This document shows, in pieces, positions 1 to 8,600 of a stretch of DNA of 64,000 nt. Below the pieces are notes generated by a model. That model was not told the DNA's origin, made no database searches, and was given only the letters and a program-made list of their open reading frames with translations. The stretch covers positions 1 to 64,000 of the forward strand of contig JAJZIY010000009.1 of the NCBI GenBank assembly GCA_021828475.1. The letters are read 5' to 3'. Position 1 is the stretch's first letter. Every line of letters begins with the position of its first letter. The DNA is from Actinomycetes bacterium. GTDB taxonomy: Bacteria > Actinomycetota > Acidimicrobiia > Acidimicrobiales > Palsa-688. A program made the translations under genes and the position numbers.

Positions 1-30
1 CGGGCTGCGGGCCGGGCTGGGGGCCGACGG

Positions 31-83
31 CCGGCGCTGCGGCTGAGGGCTGCGGGCCGGCGCTGCGGGCTGAGGGCTGCGGG
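31..83. repeat. Tandem GC-rich repeat, about 26 bp, two copies
   Basis: Positions 31-56 and 57-83 are near-identical copies that differ by one inserted G. The surrounding 1-227 is extremely G-rich and carries no gene I can support on either strand. It may be the tail or downstream region of a gene outside the window. Confidence 0.6.
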
Positions 84-227
84 CAGACGGCCGCGGCGGG
101 GGGCCGAGGGGCGACAGCTCCCTGCTACGACGCCCGAGCCTCGCGCCCTGCTCCGCCACCCTTTTGCGGAGGCTGGCAAGCCTGGCATGAGGGGAACCGC
201 GCGGAAGAGGTCGGCGGTGCGGTAGCG

Positions 228-257
228 TTGCCTTCGACATACCCCAGGGGGTATATG
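228..257 (+). promoter_or_regulatory. Promoter with CsoR/CstR-type operator ahead of the rhodanese operon
   Basis: Positions 239-254 form a perfect inverted repeat, ATACCCC-AG-GGGGTAT. This matches the operator class of CsoR-family repressors, including the persulfide sensor CstR. It lies between a possible -35 (TTGCCT, 228-233) and -10 (TATATG, 252-257) and overlaps the -10, so a bound repressor would block polymerase. The two downstream genes are of the kinds CstR controls in Staphylococcus. No csoR/cstR gene is in the window. The operator sequence is seen directly; identity of the regulator is inferred. Confidence 0.75.
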
Positions 258-292
258 GTCCCAGCCGGGACCAGAAAGTTAGGAGGTACGCA

Positions 293-619
293 GTGGTCCA
301 GGAAGTCGATGTCCGCACCTTTGCCGCCGCCCACGCCGACGGGGCGCTGGTGATCGACGTACGAGAGCCGTCCGAGTACACGTCCGGGCACGTGCCCGGC
401 GCCCGCCTGGTGCCACTGGGCACCGTCCAGCGCGCAGCTGGGGACCTGCCTGGCGGCCAGCCGGTGTACGTCATCTGCGCCAGCGGCAACCGCAGCCGGA
501 CAGCGGCGTCCTGGTTGTCCCAGATGGGCTTCGACGCCCGCTCGGTGGCGGGCGGGACGGCGGGCTGGTCCGGGGAGGGCCTCCCTGTGGTGCAGGGCAA
601 TCGCGAGAACGCCGCCTGA
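293..619 (+). CDS. Single-domain rhodanese (sulfurtransferase)
   Basis: This 108-residue protein is one rhodanese domain. The CDC25-like signature DVREPSEY lies near residue 22, and the active-site loop C-A-S-G-N-R-S starts at Cys62, which would carry the persulfide. Rhodaneses move sulfane sulfur between donors such as thiosulfate or glutathione persulfide and thiol acceptors. The protein has no signal peptide, so it is cytoplasmic. The GTG start is set by AGGAGG at 281-286, six bases upstream. The next gene starts 11 bases after the stop, so the two form an operon under the operator at 239-254. The role in persulfide detoxification is inferred from this context. Confidence 0.9.
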   Translation: MVQEVDVRTFAAAHADGALVIDVREPSEYTSGHVPGARLVPLGTVQRAAGDLPGGQPVYVICASGNRSRTAASWLSQMGFDARSVAGGTAGWSGEGLPVVQGNRENAA

Positions 620-630
620 GAGGACACCAC

Positions 631-2004
631 GTGTACGAGGTCATCAGCATCGATACGCCGACCCTGGGGGACCGCAGCTACCTGGTCCACGACGGCAGCA
701 CGGCCCTCGTGGTAGACCCCCAGCGCGACATCGACCGGGTGCTCGGGGTCGCTGAGCAGCGTGGCGTGCGCATCACACACGTCTTCGAGACCCATGTCCA
801 CAACGACTATGTGACGGGCGGCCTCGCCTTGGCGCAGGCGACGGGCGCCGCCTACCACGTCAACCGCGACGACCCCGTTGCCTTCGCACGCGTCGGGGTC
901 GCCGATGGGGACCTCGTAGAGGTGAGCCCCTTCATGCGGATAAGGGTCATCGCCACACCGGGCCACACGTTCACCCATCTCTCCTACGTCCTCGAAACGG
1001 GGCACGAGGCGGTGGCAGTGTTCACCGGCGGCTCGCTCCTGTTCGGCTCGACCGGACGGCCCGACCTCCTCGGCCCGGGCAACACCGCCTCCCTCGCCCG
1101 CCACCAGCATGCATCCGCTCGCCGCCTGGCGACCGAGCTGCCCGACGCAGCCGGCGTGTTCCCGACCCACGGGTTCGGCAGCTTCTGCTCCGCTACCCAG
1201 ACGGAAGGGACGGAGTCGACGATCGGAGCAGAGAAGGACCGCAACCCCGCCCTGCTCGTGAGCGAGGACGACTACGTCGGGACGCTCTTCTCGGGCCTCG
1301 ACAGCTGGCCCGCCTATTACGCCCACATGGGGCCCGCCAACAGCGCCGGGCCGGCCATGCCCGACCTGTCGCCGCCGTCGCCGGCAGACGCGGCCGAGTT
1401 GCGCCGGCGCATCGACGCCGGAGAATGGGTGGTGGACCTGCGCAGCCGGACGGCCTTCGCGGCCGGCCATCTCGCCGGGAGCCTGAACTTCGGGCTCGAA
1501 GGCAGCTTCGCCACCTACCTGGGCTGGATGATCCCGTGGGGGACATCGCTCACCCTGCTCGGTGAAACTGCAGAGCATGTAGCGCAGGCCCAGAGGGAGT
1601 TGGTGCGCATCGGCATCGACCGGCCGGCGGCCGCCGCCACCGGCGGGCCCCTCGACTGGTCGGGAGGCGAGCGGCCCGGCACCTACCGCCGCGCCACCTT
1701 CGCGGACCTCGCCGAGGCGATCGGACGGGACGGCGTCATCGTCCTCGACGTCCGGCGGCGCCTCGAATGGGAGGAGGACCACCTGGCCGGAGCCGTCCAT
1801 ATACCCCTGCACGACCTGGTAGCCAGGCTCGACGAGGTGCCCGATGGAGAGGTATGGGCCCACTGCCGTTCGGGCTACCGGGCCTCCATCGCCGCCTCCG
1901 TCCTCGCCAGGGCCGGGCGCAGGGCGGTGACTGTCGACGACGACTTCGCCAACGTAGCCGACGCCGGCCTGGAGCTGTCACGCAGCGAGCGCATGGCAGC
2001 GTGA
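631..2004 (+). CDS. Metallo-beta-lactamase/double-rhodanese protein, CstB-like (persulfide dioxygenase family)
   Basis: This 457-residue protein has an N-terminal metallo-beta-lactamase domain (about 1-240), a rhodanese-like domain with no active-site Cys (about 255-340), and a C-terminal rhodanese with the loop C-R-S-G-Y-R-A. This order matches CstB, which oxidises low-molecular-weight persulfides. The metal site is unusual. The usual HxHxDH is H55-V-H57-N-D59-Y60, and the conserved F-T-G-D that supplies the Asp ligand in ETHE1-type enzymes reads F-T-G-G (131-134). His112 and a late His in T-H-G-F-G are kept. It may bind metal differently or do a different reaction. It is co-transcribed with the rhodanese upstream. 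Family is secure; activity is uncertain. Confidence 0.85.
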   Translation: MYEVISIDTPTLGDRSYLVHDGSTALVVDPQRDIDRVLGVAEQRGVRITHVFETHVHNDYVTGGLALAQATGAAYHVNRDDPVAFARVGVADGDLVEVSPFMRIRVIATPGHTFTHLSYVLETGHEAVAVFTGGSLLFGSTGRPDLLGPGNTASLARHQHASARRLATELPDAAGVFPTHGFGSFCSATQTEGTESTIGAEKDRNPALLVSEDDYVGTLFSGLDSWPAYYAHMGPANSAGPAMPDLSPPSPADAAELRRRIDAGEWVVDLRSRTAFAAGHLAGSLNFGLEGSFATYLGWMIPWGTSLTLLGETAEHVAQAQRELVRIGIDRPAAAATGGPLDWSGGERPGTYRRATFADLAEAIGRDGVIVLDVRRRLEWEEDHLAGAVHIPLHDLVARLDEVPDGEVWAHCRSGYRASIAASVLARAGRRAVTVDDDFANVADAGLELSRSERMAA

Positions 2005-2046
2005 GCCCGCCCCGGAGCTCATGGTGGCAGGCCGGCTAACGGGCCC

Positions 2047-2081
2047 CGGGTGGCCCGCCTCGCCAGCCGGCGAGCCACCCG
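2047..2081. terminator. Hairpin between convergent genes
   Basis: The outer stem is CGGGTGGC (2047-2054) with GCCACCCG (2074-2081). The inner stem is TCGCC/GGCGA (60-64 and 69-73 of that block) closing on AGCC. It lies between convergent genes and could stop transcription from both sides. There is no clear T-tract. Confidence 0.6.
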
Positions 2082-2118
2082 CGTCTCATTGACTTCCTGA
2101 GCGAGCGTCCAGCACCCG

Positions 2119-3684
2119 TCAGCTCAGCCTGAAGCTGACGGTGACGTTCAGGCTCTGCGTTCCAGAGCTGTTCACCACGAGGCCGAACAGCTCCCCGCCC
2201 GACAGGGGCACCGAGTCGCTGAGGTCGCTGCAGCTGGTGCCACTAGTGGCGACCTCGCAGCTGAGCGTCGTCAGCAACCCGTTCGCTTCGAAGCTGACAG
2301 TCAGAGCCGCCGAGGGCGAGGCCGGGTCGCCAAGACTCTGGCTGTAGACGGAGACGTACAGGTCGCTCGCAGTGGCGCCAGCCGGAGCCGCCACTTCACA
2401 ATCGGTGCTCGCCTGTTGGGGAGGAGGAGTTTCACTTGGCGAGATCGTGCATGAACCCCCGGGACTGGCGTAAATGGGGAAGGTGGCATTGCTCGTGCCT
2501 ATGTACGAGTCACTGAAAGAGCCGGCACTGCCCGGCCCGGTGGGCCCCGTCGCTCCGGTGGGGCCTGTCGGCCCAGTGGCGCCAGCAGCCCCAGTTGGCC
2601 CGGTCGGGCCAGTGGCGCCGGTCCCGGTGGCACCCGCGGGGCCGGTGGCACCAGTCGGGCCAGCGGCACCGGTCGGGCCAGTCGGGCCGGTAGCGCCTGC
2701 CCCGGTGGCTCCGGTCGGGCCAGTCGGGCCGGTCGCACCTGTCGGCCCGGTAGCGCCGGCCCCGGTGGGCCCGGTCGGACCTGTCGGACCGGTGGCGCCT
2801 GTCGCGCCCAGGGCACCAGTGGGGCCGGTCGCGCCAATAGCGCCCGCCCGGCCGGTCGGGCCTGTGGCACCAATCGGGCCAGTCGGCCCGGTAGCACCGG
2901 CACCAGTGGGGCCGGTGGGGCCGGTGGGTCCCGTCGCTCCCGTGCCACCCATCGGCCCAGGCGCCCCAGCGCCGGCCGGACCGGTCGGGCCTGTGGCACC
3001 TACTGGGCCGGCAAGGCCTGCGCCTCCCTGGGGGCCGGTCGGTCCGACAGCGCCCCTCGAGCCGCGAGGGCCGACCAGAGGCACCGCAACGCCCCACCCG
3101 TGCCTCGTCTTTGGTCCGTAGAGTGCCAGCGTGTGCAGGTCGATGTAGAAGTCGTCAATGAGACCCGTACGGTCCGTGGGGGGTCGCCCACCGTGCAGGA
3201 CCACTCCCCCATGACCGGTCGCCGGGCTGTGCTCGGTAACCTTGGCCGCCAGCGTGGCCAGCACCACGCTGCTGGTTGTGCCTTGAACGGGCAGCGCGGC
3301 GCGCACGGCGTCGCCAAAAGCGAAGGCCGTGCCGTCGCTCTCCACCAGCCAGTAACCATGGCCGGAAGCGGTGGGGACGATGGCGACCACAGGCGACCCC
3401 GGGTGCAGTCCCGCCAACGACCCGTACGTGGTGGCACCGTCCAGCCCGTAGACCCGTCCGGCAGCCGTCACCAACCATTCTCCCCCGCCCGGGGCGGCAG
3501 CCAGCCGGCTCGGAGCCGACAGTGCCAGGCGGGTGGCCAGGGGCCGGGGACTTTGCGCACCGTAGACCAGTAGCGGGACGCTCACGGCCGCGCCCAGCGC
3601 GGCCACCGAAGCGGCCGCCCTGGTCAGGGAACGACTGGTACCCCTTCGCGTTCTATGCGTTGCAGATGCTCTGTAGCGGGACAA
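2119..3684 (-). CDS. Secreted collagen-like protein with propeller-type repeats
   Basis: This 521-residue protein starts with an Arg-rich segment and a hydrophobic stretch (about 23-44) that looks like a signal or anchor. Residues 68-130 hold two copies of the G-Y-W-L-V...D-G-T-A-F-A-F-G-D motif found as beta-propeller-like repeats in Acidimicrobiia secreted proteins. A linker with D-F-Y-I-D and Y-G-P-K-T, typical of bacterial collagen-like proteins, leads into about 60 Gly-X-Y triplets (about 205-388), mostly GPT and GAT. The last 130 residues are a Ser/Thr-rich, beta-rich domain with four Cys that could be the trimerising head. It is likely a surface fibre; the ligand is unknown. The 4 kb protein at 25334 shares the propeller motif. 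Confidence 0.8.
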   Translation of the reverse strand: MSRYRASATHRTRRGTSRSLTRAAASVAALGAAVSVPLLVYGAQSPRPLATRLALSAPSRLAAAPGGGEWLVTAAGRVYGLDGATTYGSLAGLHPGSPVVAIVPTASGHGYWLVESDGTAFAFGDAVRAALPVQGTTSSVVLATLAAKVTEHSPATGHGGVVLHGGRPPTDRTGLIDDFYIDLHTLALYGPKTRHGWGVAVPLVGPRGSRGAVGPTGPQGGAGLAGPVGATGPTGPAGAGAPGPMGGTGATGPTGPTGPTGAGATGPTGPIGATGPTGRAGAIGATGPTGALGATGATGPTGPTGPTGAGATGPTGATGPTGPTGATGAGATGPTGPTGAAGPTGATGPAGATGTGATGPTGPTGAAGATGPTGPTGATGPTGPGSAGSFSDSYIGTSNATFPIYASPGGSCTISPSETPPPQQASTDCEVAAPAGATASDLYVSVYSQSLGDPASPSAALTVSFEANGLLTTLSCEVATSGTSCSDLSDSVPLSGGELFGLVVNSSGTQSLNVTVSFRLS

Positions 3685-3761
3685 TTGAAGCCTCTTGACC
3701 TTCCTGTGAAGTGGTTGTGGTATTTCCCCAACCGGGGCATGTCAGTGCCAACTGAAGGGGA

Positions 3762-5003
3762 TCAGCCGGCACCCGTCTCGTAGTAGCGGCTGTTGGACTC
3801 CACGGATTCGCGGATATCAGGTGGCAGGCCCGGCAGAGCCAGCAAATAGCGGACGAGCGAGCGCCCTTGCTCCGTCTCGCCGACATACCAGGCGCAGATC
3901 GACGCTTCGTAGGCAATGCGCCAGCGCACTGCGGCACTGTCGACAAACAGGGCGTCATTGCCGGCGCCGACGGCGCGCCCGCGCGGTTGGGCGCCGCAGT
4001 GGGCGAACGCCGCCTGGCACGCAAGCCAGGCCGGCTTCCAGGCCTCCGTGCGCCGGTAGTGAGCGGCAAGCTCCGCCAGCGGCTCCGGCCGCCACGGACG
4101 CTCACCCCAGGCTCGCCACAGCACCCCGCAACCCTCGTCCACGGCACCTGCCCGCAGGAGGCACGCACCCAACCTGTAACTGGAATAGAAGCGTTCCTCG
4201 TCCCAACCGCCCAGTCCGCAGCGCCGTCTGTACCAATCCACAGCCATGGCGTCCTCACCGAGGTCGTCGTAAGTGCGAGCCATGTAGAAAGCAGTCCGAG
4301 GGTCGTCGGGGCTTTCATGCCAGTCCTGCGCCAGGAGCTCGATGTCCCTGCGGAACTTCGAAGCCCGGCTCCCGCCATCGGCATGGTGCTCGACCCAGCA
4401 GGACGACGTCCTGTGGCGCGAGGCGCCCCCACCCGGGGTCGCAACGTACTCATGGGTGCGGCCCACCCACACCCACCCCCGGCCCGAGCGCAACAGCCTT
4501 GGCAACCAGTACCGCAGGTCGGAATAGCGCTCCTCGACATCCAGCGCATCCACAGCCAGCCCGAGCGAAGTCGGGTCAAGTGCCCCGTGGAAGGTGTGAT
4601 CGGCGTCCAGGGCCAGCAACCAGTCGGTGTGGGGTTCGGCCGCCCGCAGGGCGACGTTGCGCGACGGCCCGAAGCCCCTCCACTGGTCCTTCAGGACCCC
4701 GCCGGGCGTCCCAGCGAATGCCTCGCGGGCCACCTCGACCGTGCCGTCCGTACTGCCGGTGTCCACGATGGTCCAGTGGTCCACGTGGTCGCGAACCGAA
4801 GCAGCGAGGCGGGGCAGCACCGAGGCTTCGTTGCGCACGATCATCATGAGCCCGACACTCGGCGTGCGTCGGGCACCACAGACGGCCTGCCTGCCGCTCA
4901 ACGCCACCGGCGCCGACCTGGGCCGCGAGGGCCCGCACCGACCTGCCCGACGCGGCCGCACACCGAAACCAGTAGCGGTGCACCGGCACCAGTGCTCTGC
5001 CAC
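3762..5003 (-). CDS. Family 2 glycosyltransferase with TPR-like C-terminal region
   Basis: The GT-A catalytic region begins at about residue 47 of this reading (S-V-G-L-M-M-I-V-R-N-E). It shows V-D-T-G-S-T-D-G-T and the metal-binding D-A-D in L-L-A-L-D-A-D-H. The second half is helical, with repeats of the form ARTYDDLG and YRLGACLL that look like tetratricopeptide repeats. The first 45 or so residues (413 aa reading) are Arg/Cys-rich and unlike the family. The true start is therefore probably a GTG between about residues 33 and 41, and the upstream end is uncertain. The sugar donor and acceptor cannot be read from sequence. It may glycosylate the neighbouring secreted protein, but that is only a guess from position. 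Confidence 0.75.
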   Translation of the reverse strand: MAEHWCRCTATGFGVRPRRAGRCGPSRPRSAPVALSGRQAVCGARRTPSVGLMMIVRNEASVLPRLAASVRDHVDHWTIVDTGSTDGTVEVAREAFAGTPGGVLKDQWRGFGPSRNVALRAAEPHTDWLLALDADHTFHGALDPTSLGLAVDALDVEERYSDLRYWLPRLLRSGRGWVWVGRTHEYVATPGGGASRHRTSSCWVEHHADGGSRASKFRRDIELLAQDWHESPDDPRTAFYMARTYDDLGEDAMAVDWYRRRCGLGGWDEERFYSSYRLGACLLRAGAVDEGCGVLWRAWGERPWRPEPLAELAAHYRRTEAWKPAWLACQAAFAHCGAQPRGRAVGAGNDALFVDSAAVRWRIAYEASICAWYVGETEQGRSLVRYLLALPGLPPDIRESVESNSRYYETGAG

Positions 5004-5262
5004 AACACGCCGTCGACGCTACCAGCGCTCGACGGCACTCGCGTTAGGCACACCAAACCTAGGTCGGGCCCGCCAGCGCCGGCCTCAGCTGCCCGTACCC
5101 GATGCCGGCTTGCACCACTTGCGGTGCCACGTTCTGCTTGCGCAGACGACCTGATGCTCGAGGAGCTCTAGCGCCCGAACGACATGACCGCGCCAGCGCA
5201 AGCTTCAGCTATGGCGCAACGGGCCAACTTGGCACAACAGTCGCCGGGACCCGCCCTTGGCA

Positions 5263-8124
5263 CTACGAGCAGCCGCTCGTGGTGCCGCACGACGGGCAGG
5301 CGTGGCAGCTGCCGGCCCGCTGCATCTGCACCCCGCACTGGTAGCAGTACGGAGCATCGCTGGCTGCAGCCCGGGGCGTTGTCGACGCCGGCTCAGCCGG
5401 GCCCGCTGCAGGAGCGGGCGCTGCTGCCCTGGCCGACGCCGGCCGTCCGTCACGCAGCTCGACCTCGGAAACGGGCTCCCGGTTGAGGGGCTCGTCGACG
5501 ATGCTGGCCTCCTCGACGCCCGGCAGCGTGGGTTGCATCCGCTCGCTGACCGTCATGACACCGAGGTCGTTGCGATCTACAGGGCTCATGTACTCCACCG
5601 CCAACCGGCGGAATATGTAGTCCACGAGCGAAGAGGCGAAGCGCAGGTCGGGGTCGTCTGTCATGCCGGCCGGCTCGAAGCGCATGTTCGTGAAGTGCCG
5701 GACGTAGGTGCTGAGAGGCACTCCATGCTGCAGGCCCATGCTGACCGAGATGGCGAAGGCGTCCATGATGCCGGCCAGAGTCGAACCCTGCTTGGAGACG
5801 CTGATGAAGACCTCCCCAGGCCGGCCGTCGGGGAACTCGCCTACGGTCACGTAGCCCTCGCAGTCTGCCACCCGGAACGAGAAGGTGGACGACTTGCGCC
5901 GGCGGGGCATGTGCTCGTGGACCGGCCTCTTCACGACCACGGTCTGCATCTGGAGCGCCTTCTCCAGATCTGCCACCTTCTTGGCCAGTTCGGCGTCGTG
6001 CGCCTCGGCCTCGGACGTCGCCTTCTCCTCGGTGGCAGCCTTCTTGGTGGTCGCCAGCGGCTGGGCCACCTTGCAGTTGTCGCGGTAGATGGCGACCGCC
6101 TTTACGCCGAGCTGCCAGGCCTCGATGTGCAGCTGCTCGACGTCCTCGACGGTGACGTCCTCGGGCATGTTGACCGTCTTGGAGATGGCGCCGCTGATGA
6201 ACGGCTGCGCCGCCGCCATCATGCGCACGTGGCCCCGGTAGTGGATCGTGTTGTCGCCCATCGAGCAGGCAAAGACCGCCAGGTGCTCGGGCGCCAGGTG
6301 CGGGGCGCCGAGTATCGACTTGTGCTCGTCGATGTAGGCGACGATCTCGCTCACCTGGTCCTGGCTGTAGCGAAGGCGCCGCAGGGCGCGGGGCACGGTC
6401 TGGTTGACGATCGACATCGTGCCTCCGCCCACCAGCTTCTTGGTCTTCACCAGGCCCAGGTCCGGCTCGATGCCAGTCGTGTCGCAGTCCATGAGAAGCC
6501 CGATGGTCCCCGTCGGGGCCAGGACGCTGGCCTGGGAGTTCCTGACGCCGAAGGGCTCGGCCGTCTCGACCGCATCGTCCCAGGCCTCCTGGGCTGCCGA
6601 CAGCAGCTCGGGCGGGACCAGCTCCTCGTTGATCTTGGCCACCTCTGCACGGTGCATCCGCAGCACGCTCAGCATCGGGTCACGGTTGTCGTGGAAGCCT
6701 GCGAAGGGGCCCATGCGGGCGGCCGTCCTGGCCGAGACGGCGTACGCGTGCCCGGTCATGAGCGCCGTGATGGCACCGGCCCATGCCCGCCCACCATCGG
6801 AGTCGTAGGGCAGCCCCTGGGCCATGAGCAGCGCGCCCAGGTTGGCGTAACCAAGGCCCAGCTGGCGGAAACGGCGGGAGTTGTCCCCGATCGGCTTGGT
6901 GGGGTAATCGGCGTTGCCGACCAGGATGTCCTGGGCGGTGAACACGACCTCGACCGCCGCCTTGAAGCCCTCGACGTCGAAGTTGCCTTCCTCGTCCAGG
7001 AAAGTGAGCAGGTTGAGGCTGGCCAGGTTGCACGCCGAATTGTCTATGTGCATGTACTCGGAGCACGGGTTGCTTGCATTGATCCGGCTGGTGTTGGGTG
7101 CCGTATGCCAGCGGTTGATGGTGGTGTCGAACTGCATGCCCGGGTCGGCGCACTCCCAGGCCGCCTTGGCGATCTGGCGGAACAGGTCACGGGCCTCGAG
7201 GGTCCGCAGCGCCTCACCCGTGCTGACCGCGTTCAGGTCCCAGTCCCTGTCTTCGAGAACAGCCCACATGAACTCGTCGGTGACCCGCACCGAGTTGTTG
7301 GCGTTCTGGTACTGGATGGAGTGACTGTCCTTGCCGTCCAGGTCCATGTCGAAGCCGGCGTCGCGCAGGGCCCGGGCCTTGCGCTCCTCTATGGCCTTGC
7401 ACCAGATGAAATCCTCGATATCGGGGTGGGCGGCGTCGAGGATCACCATCTTGGCCGCCCGGCGCGTCTTGCCGCCGGACTTGATGGTGCCGGCGGAGGC
7501 GTCGGCGCCGCGCATGAAGCTGACAGGGCCGGATGCCGTGCCGCCCCCGCGCAGGCCCTCGCGGGAGGAGCGGATGCGCGACAGATTGATGCCGGCACCC
7601 GAGCCGCCTTTGAAGATCTTGCCCTCCTCCACGTACCAGTTGAGGATGGAGTCCATCGAATCCTCGACGGCCAGGATGAAGCACGCTGACGCCTGCTGCG
7701 GCACCCCCTGGACGCCGATATTGAACCACACCGGCGAGTTGAAGGCGGCCCGCTGGTGGATGATCAGCCACTTGAGCTCGGCCTCGAAGGCATCGGCCTC
7801 CGCCTTGTCTGCGAAGTACCCGTCCTTTTGTCCCCAGGCCGCGATCGTGCCCGCCACCCGGTCGGCCACCTGCTTCAGCGACCACTCCCGCTCAGGCGTC
7901 CCGAGCGTCCCCCGGAAGTACTTCTGGGCAAGGATGTTGGTGGCGTTGACGCTCCAGGTGCTCGGCACCTCCACGCCCAGCTGCTCGAAGGCGACCGCTC
8001 CTGTGGCCCAGTTGGTGATGCGGGCGTCCCGCCGCTCCCACGTCACGGTGCTGTAGGGATCCGCGCCCGGGGTGGTGAAGTAGCGCCGGATACCGATACC
8101 GGTCCGCTCAGGGGCGATGGCCAT
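5263..8124 (-). CDS. nrdJ: Vitamin B12-dependent (class II) ribonucleotide reductase
   Basis: This 953-residue enzyme reduces ribonucleotides to deoxyribonucleotides using adenosylcobalamin. The ATG at 8124 is chosen because AGGAGGG lies 9 bases upstream and because the family begins at this point (a short segment, then R-R-Y-F-T-T). Longer in-frame readings upstream look non-coding. The N-P-C-S-E active-site motif and Q-A-S-A-C-F-I-L are present. The C-terminal end carries a Cys-rich tail (C-Y-Q-C...C-H-A-C-P-S-C-G) typical of NrdJ, used for reducing-equivalent delivery or zinc binding. No nrdR gene is adjacent here, unlike many actinobacteria. The promoter and operator-like repeats lie at 8222-8312. 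Confidence 0.95.
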   Translation of the reverse strand: MAIAPERTGIGIRRYFTTPGADPYSTVTWERRDARITNWATGAVAFEQLGVEVPSTWSVNATNILAQKYFRGTLGTPEREWSLKQVADRVAGTIAAWGQKDGYFADKAEADAFEAELKWLIIHQRAAFNSPVWFNIGVQGVPQQASACFILAVEDSMDSILNWYVEEGKIFKGGSGAGINLSRIRSSREGLRGGGTASGPVSFMRGADASAGTIKSGGKTRRAAKMVILDAAHPDIEDFIWCKAIEERKARALRDAGFDMDLDGKDSHSIQYQNANNSVRVTDEFMWAVLEDRDWDLNAVSTGEALRTLEARDLFRQIAKAAWECADPGMQFDTTINRWHTAPNTSRINASNPCSEYMHIDNSACNLASLNLLTFLDEEGNFDVEGFKAAVEVVFTAQDILVGNADYPTKPIGDNSRRFRQLGLGYANLGALLMAQGLPYDSDGGRAWAGAITALMTGHAYAVSARTAARMGPFAGFHDNRDPMLSVLRMHRAEVAKINEELVPPELLSAAQEAWDDAVETAEPFGVRNSQASVLAPTGTIGLLMDCDTTGIEPDLGLVKTKKLVGGGTMSIVNQTVPRALRRLRYSQDQVSEIVAYIDEHKSILGAPHLAPEHLAVFACSMGDNTIHYRGHVRMMAAAQPFISGAISKTVNMPEDVTVEDVEQLHIEAWQLGVKAVAIYRDNCKVAQPLATTKKAATEEKATSEAEAHDAELAKKVADLEKALQMQTVVVKRPVHEHMPRRRKSSTFSFRVADCEGYVTVGEFPDGRPGEVFISVSKQGSTLAGIMDAFAISVSMGLQHGVPLSTYVRHFTNMRFEPAGMTDDPDLRFASSLVDYIFRRLAVEYMSPVDRNDLGVMTVSERMQPTLPGVEEASIVDEPLNREPVSEVELRDGRPASARAAAPAPAAGPAEPASTTPRAAASDAPYCYQCGVQMQRAGSCHACPSCGTTSGCS

Positions 8125-8221
8125 GGGTTGGTCCCTCCTGTTCCCGACTTCGACTGAGACGCGGAGACCGCTGCCCGGGCCCCGCCTGCGACCTGCCCGG
8201 ATACGCTCGCTCCGGCCCCCG

Positions 8222-8312
8222 GACCACAACAGGTTGTGGTCTGCGAGCTGGACCGTGCGCCCCAGGCACAAGATCTTGGATGACAGCATAGTAACTACAA
8301 GCATGTTGTCAA
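8222..8312 (-). promoter_or_regulatory. nrdJ promoter with three NrdR-box-like palindromes
   Basis: On the minus strand a good promoter is visible: -35 TTGACA (8307-8312), a 16-base spacer and -10 TATGCT (8285-8290), which gives a start near 8278 and a leader of about 150 nt. Three ACAA-N4/5-TTG(T) palindromes surround it. One sits in the promoter spacer (8294-8310), one at the start point (CAAGATCTTG, 8269-8278), and one in the leader (GACCACAAC-AG-GTTGTGGTC, 8222-8241, nine-base arms). Their centres are about 30 and 42 bases apart, close to whole helical turns. NrdR binds paired boxes of this general form; that assignment is inference. Confidence 0.6.
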
Positions 8313-8600
8313 TAGCCTCCGGCGGCTTCCCGCCGACGCTCAAAGGTACGGGCGACCAGCTGTGAGCGACCAGTGGGAAAGCCTGTGGATCTCCTGAGGG
8401 CAGTGCCGCCTCCACACCCGGGCGGCGGGCTCCGACCCAGGCTTCCCGCCGGCCCCAACTTTGGTGCCACCCCGCGCCGGGGCTGTCGGTGGCACCGGCC
8501 GTACCCGCCGAGGCCATGGCGGGAGAGCTCCCCAGCGGCACATCCCACTTGTAGCAGCAACCGGTAACGGTCAAGGCGTCCTTGTCCTTATGATCCAGCC
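8313..8600. other. Divergent intergenic region, no gene seen
   Basis: This is the upstream part of the 476-base gap between nrdJ and the plus-strand gene at 8601. It contains an eight-base inverted repeat, GGTGCCAC (8463-8470) with GTGGCACC (8489-8496), around a GC-rich core. A TATGAT box at 8589-8594 probably drives the gene at 8601 as a leaderless transcript. I looked for cobalamin riboswitch elements because nrdJ is B12-dependent and found no convincing set. Confidence 0.5.

Noticed and set aside
2474..3121. Plus-strand Pro/Val/Gly repeat protein opposite the collagen gene
   Set aside because: It is the mirror image of Gly-X-Y codons; the collagen frame has a signal peptide, known linker and plausible C-terminal domain.
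5257..7689. Large plus-strand open frame opposite nrdJ
   Set aside because: It is antisense to a well-conserved enzyme and is explained by third-position GC bias; no domain or ribosome site.
8124..8560. Cobalamin riboswitch in the nrdJ leader
   Set aside because: NrdJ uses B12 and part of the sequence vaguely resembles a B12 box, but no set of conserved elements lines up and the promoter I see starts downstream of that part.
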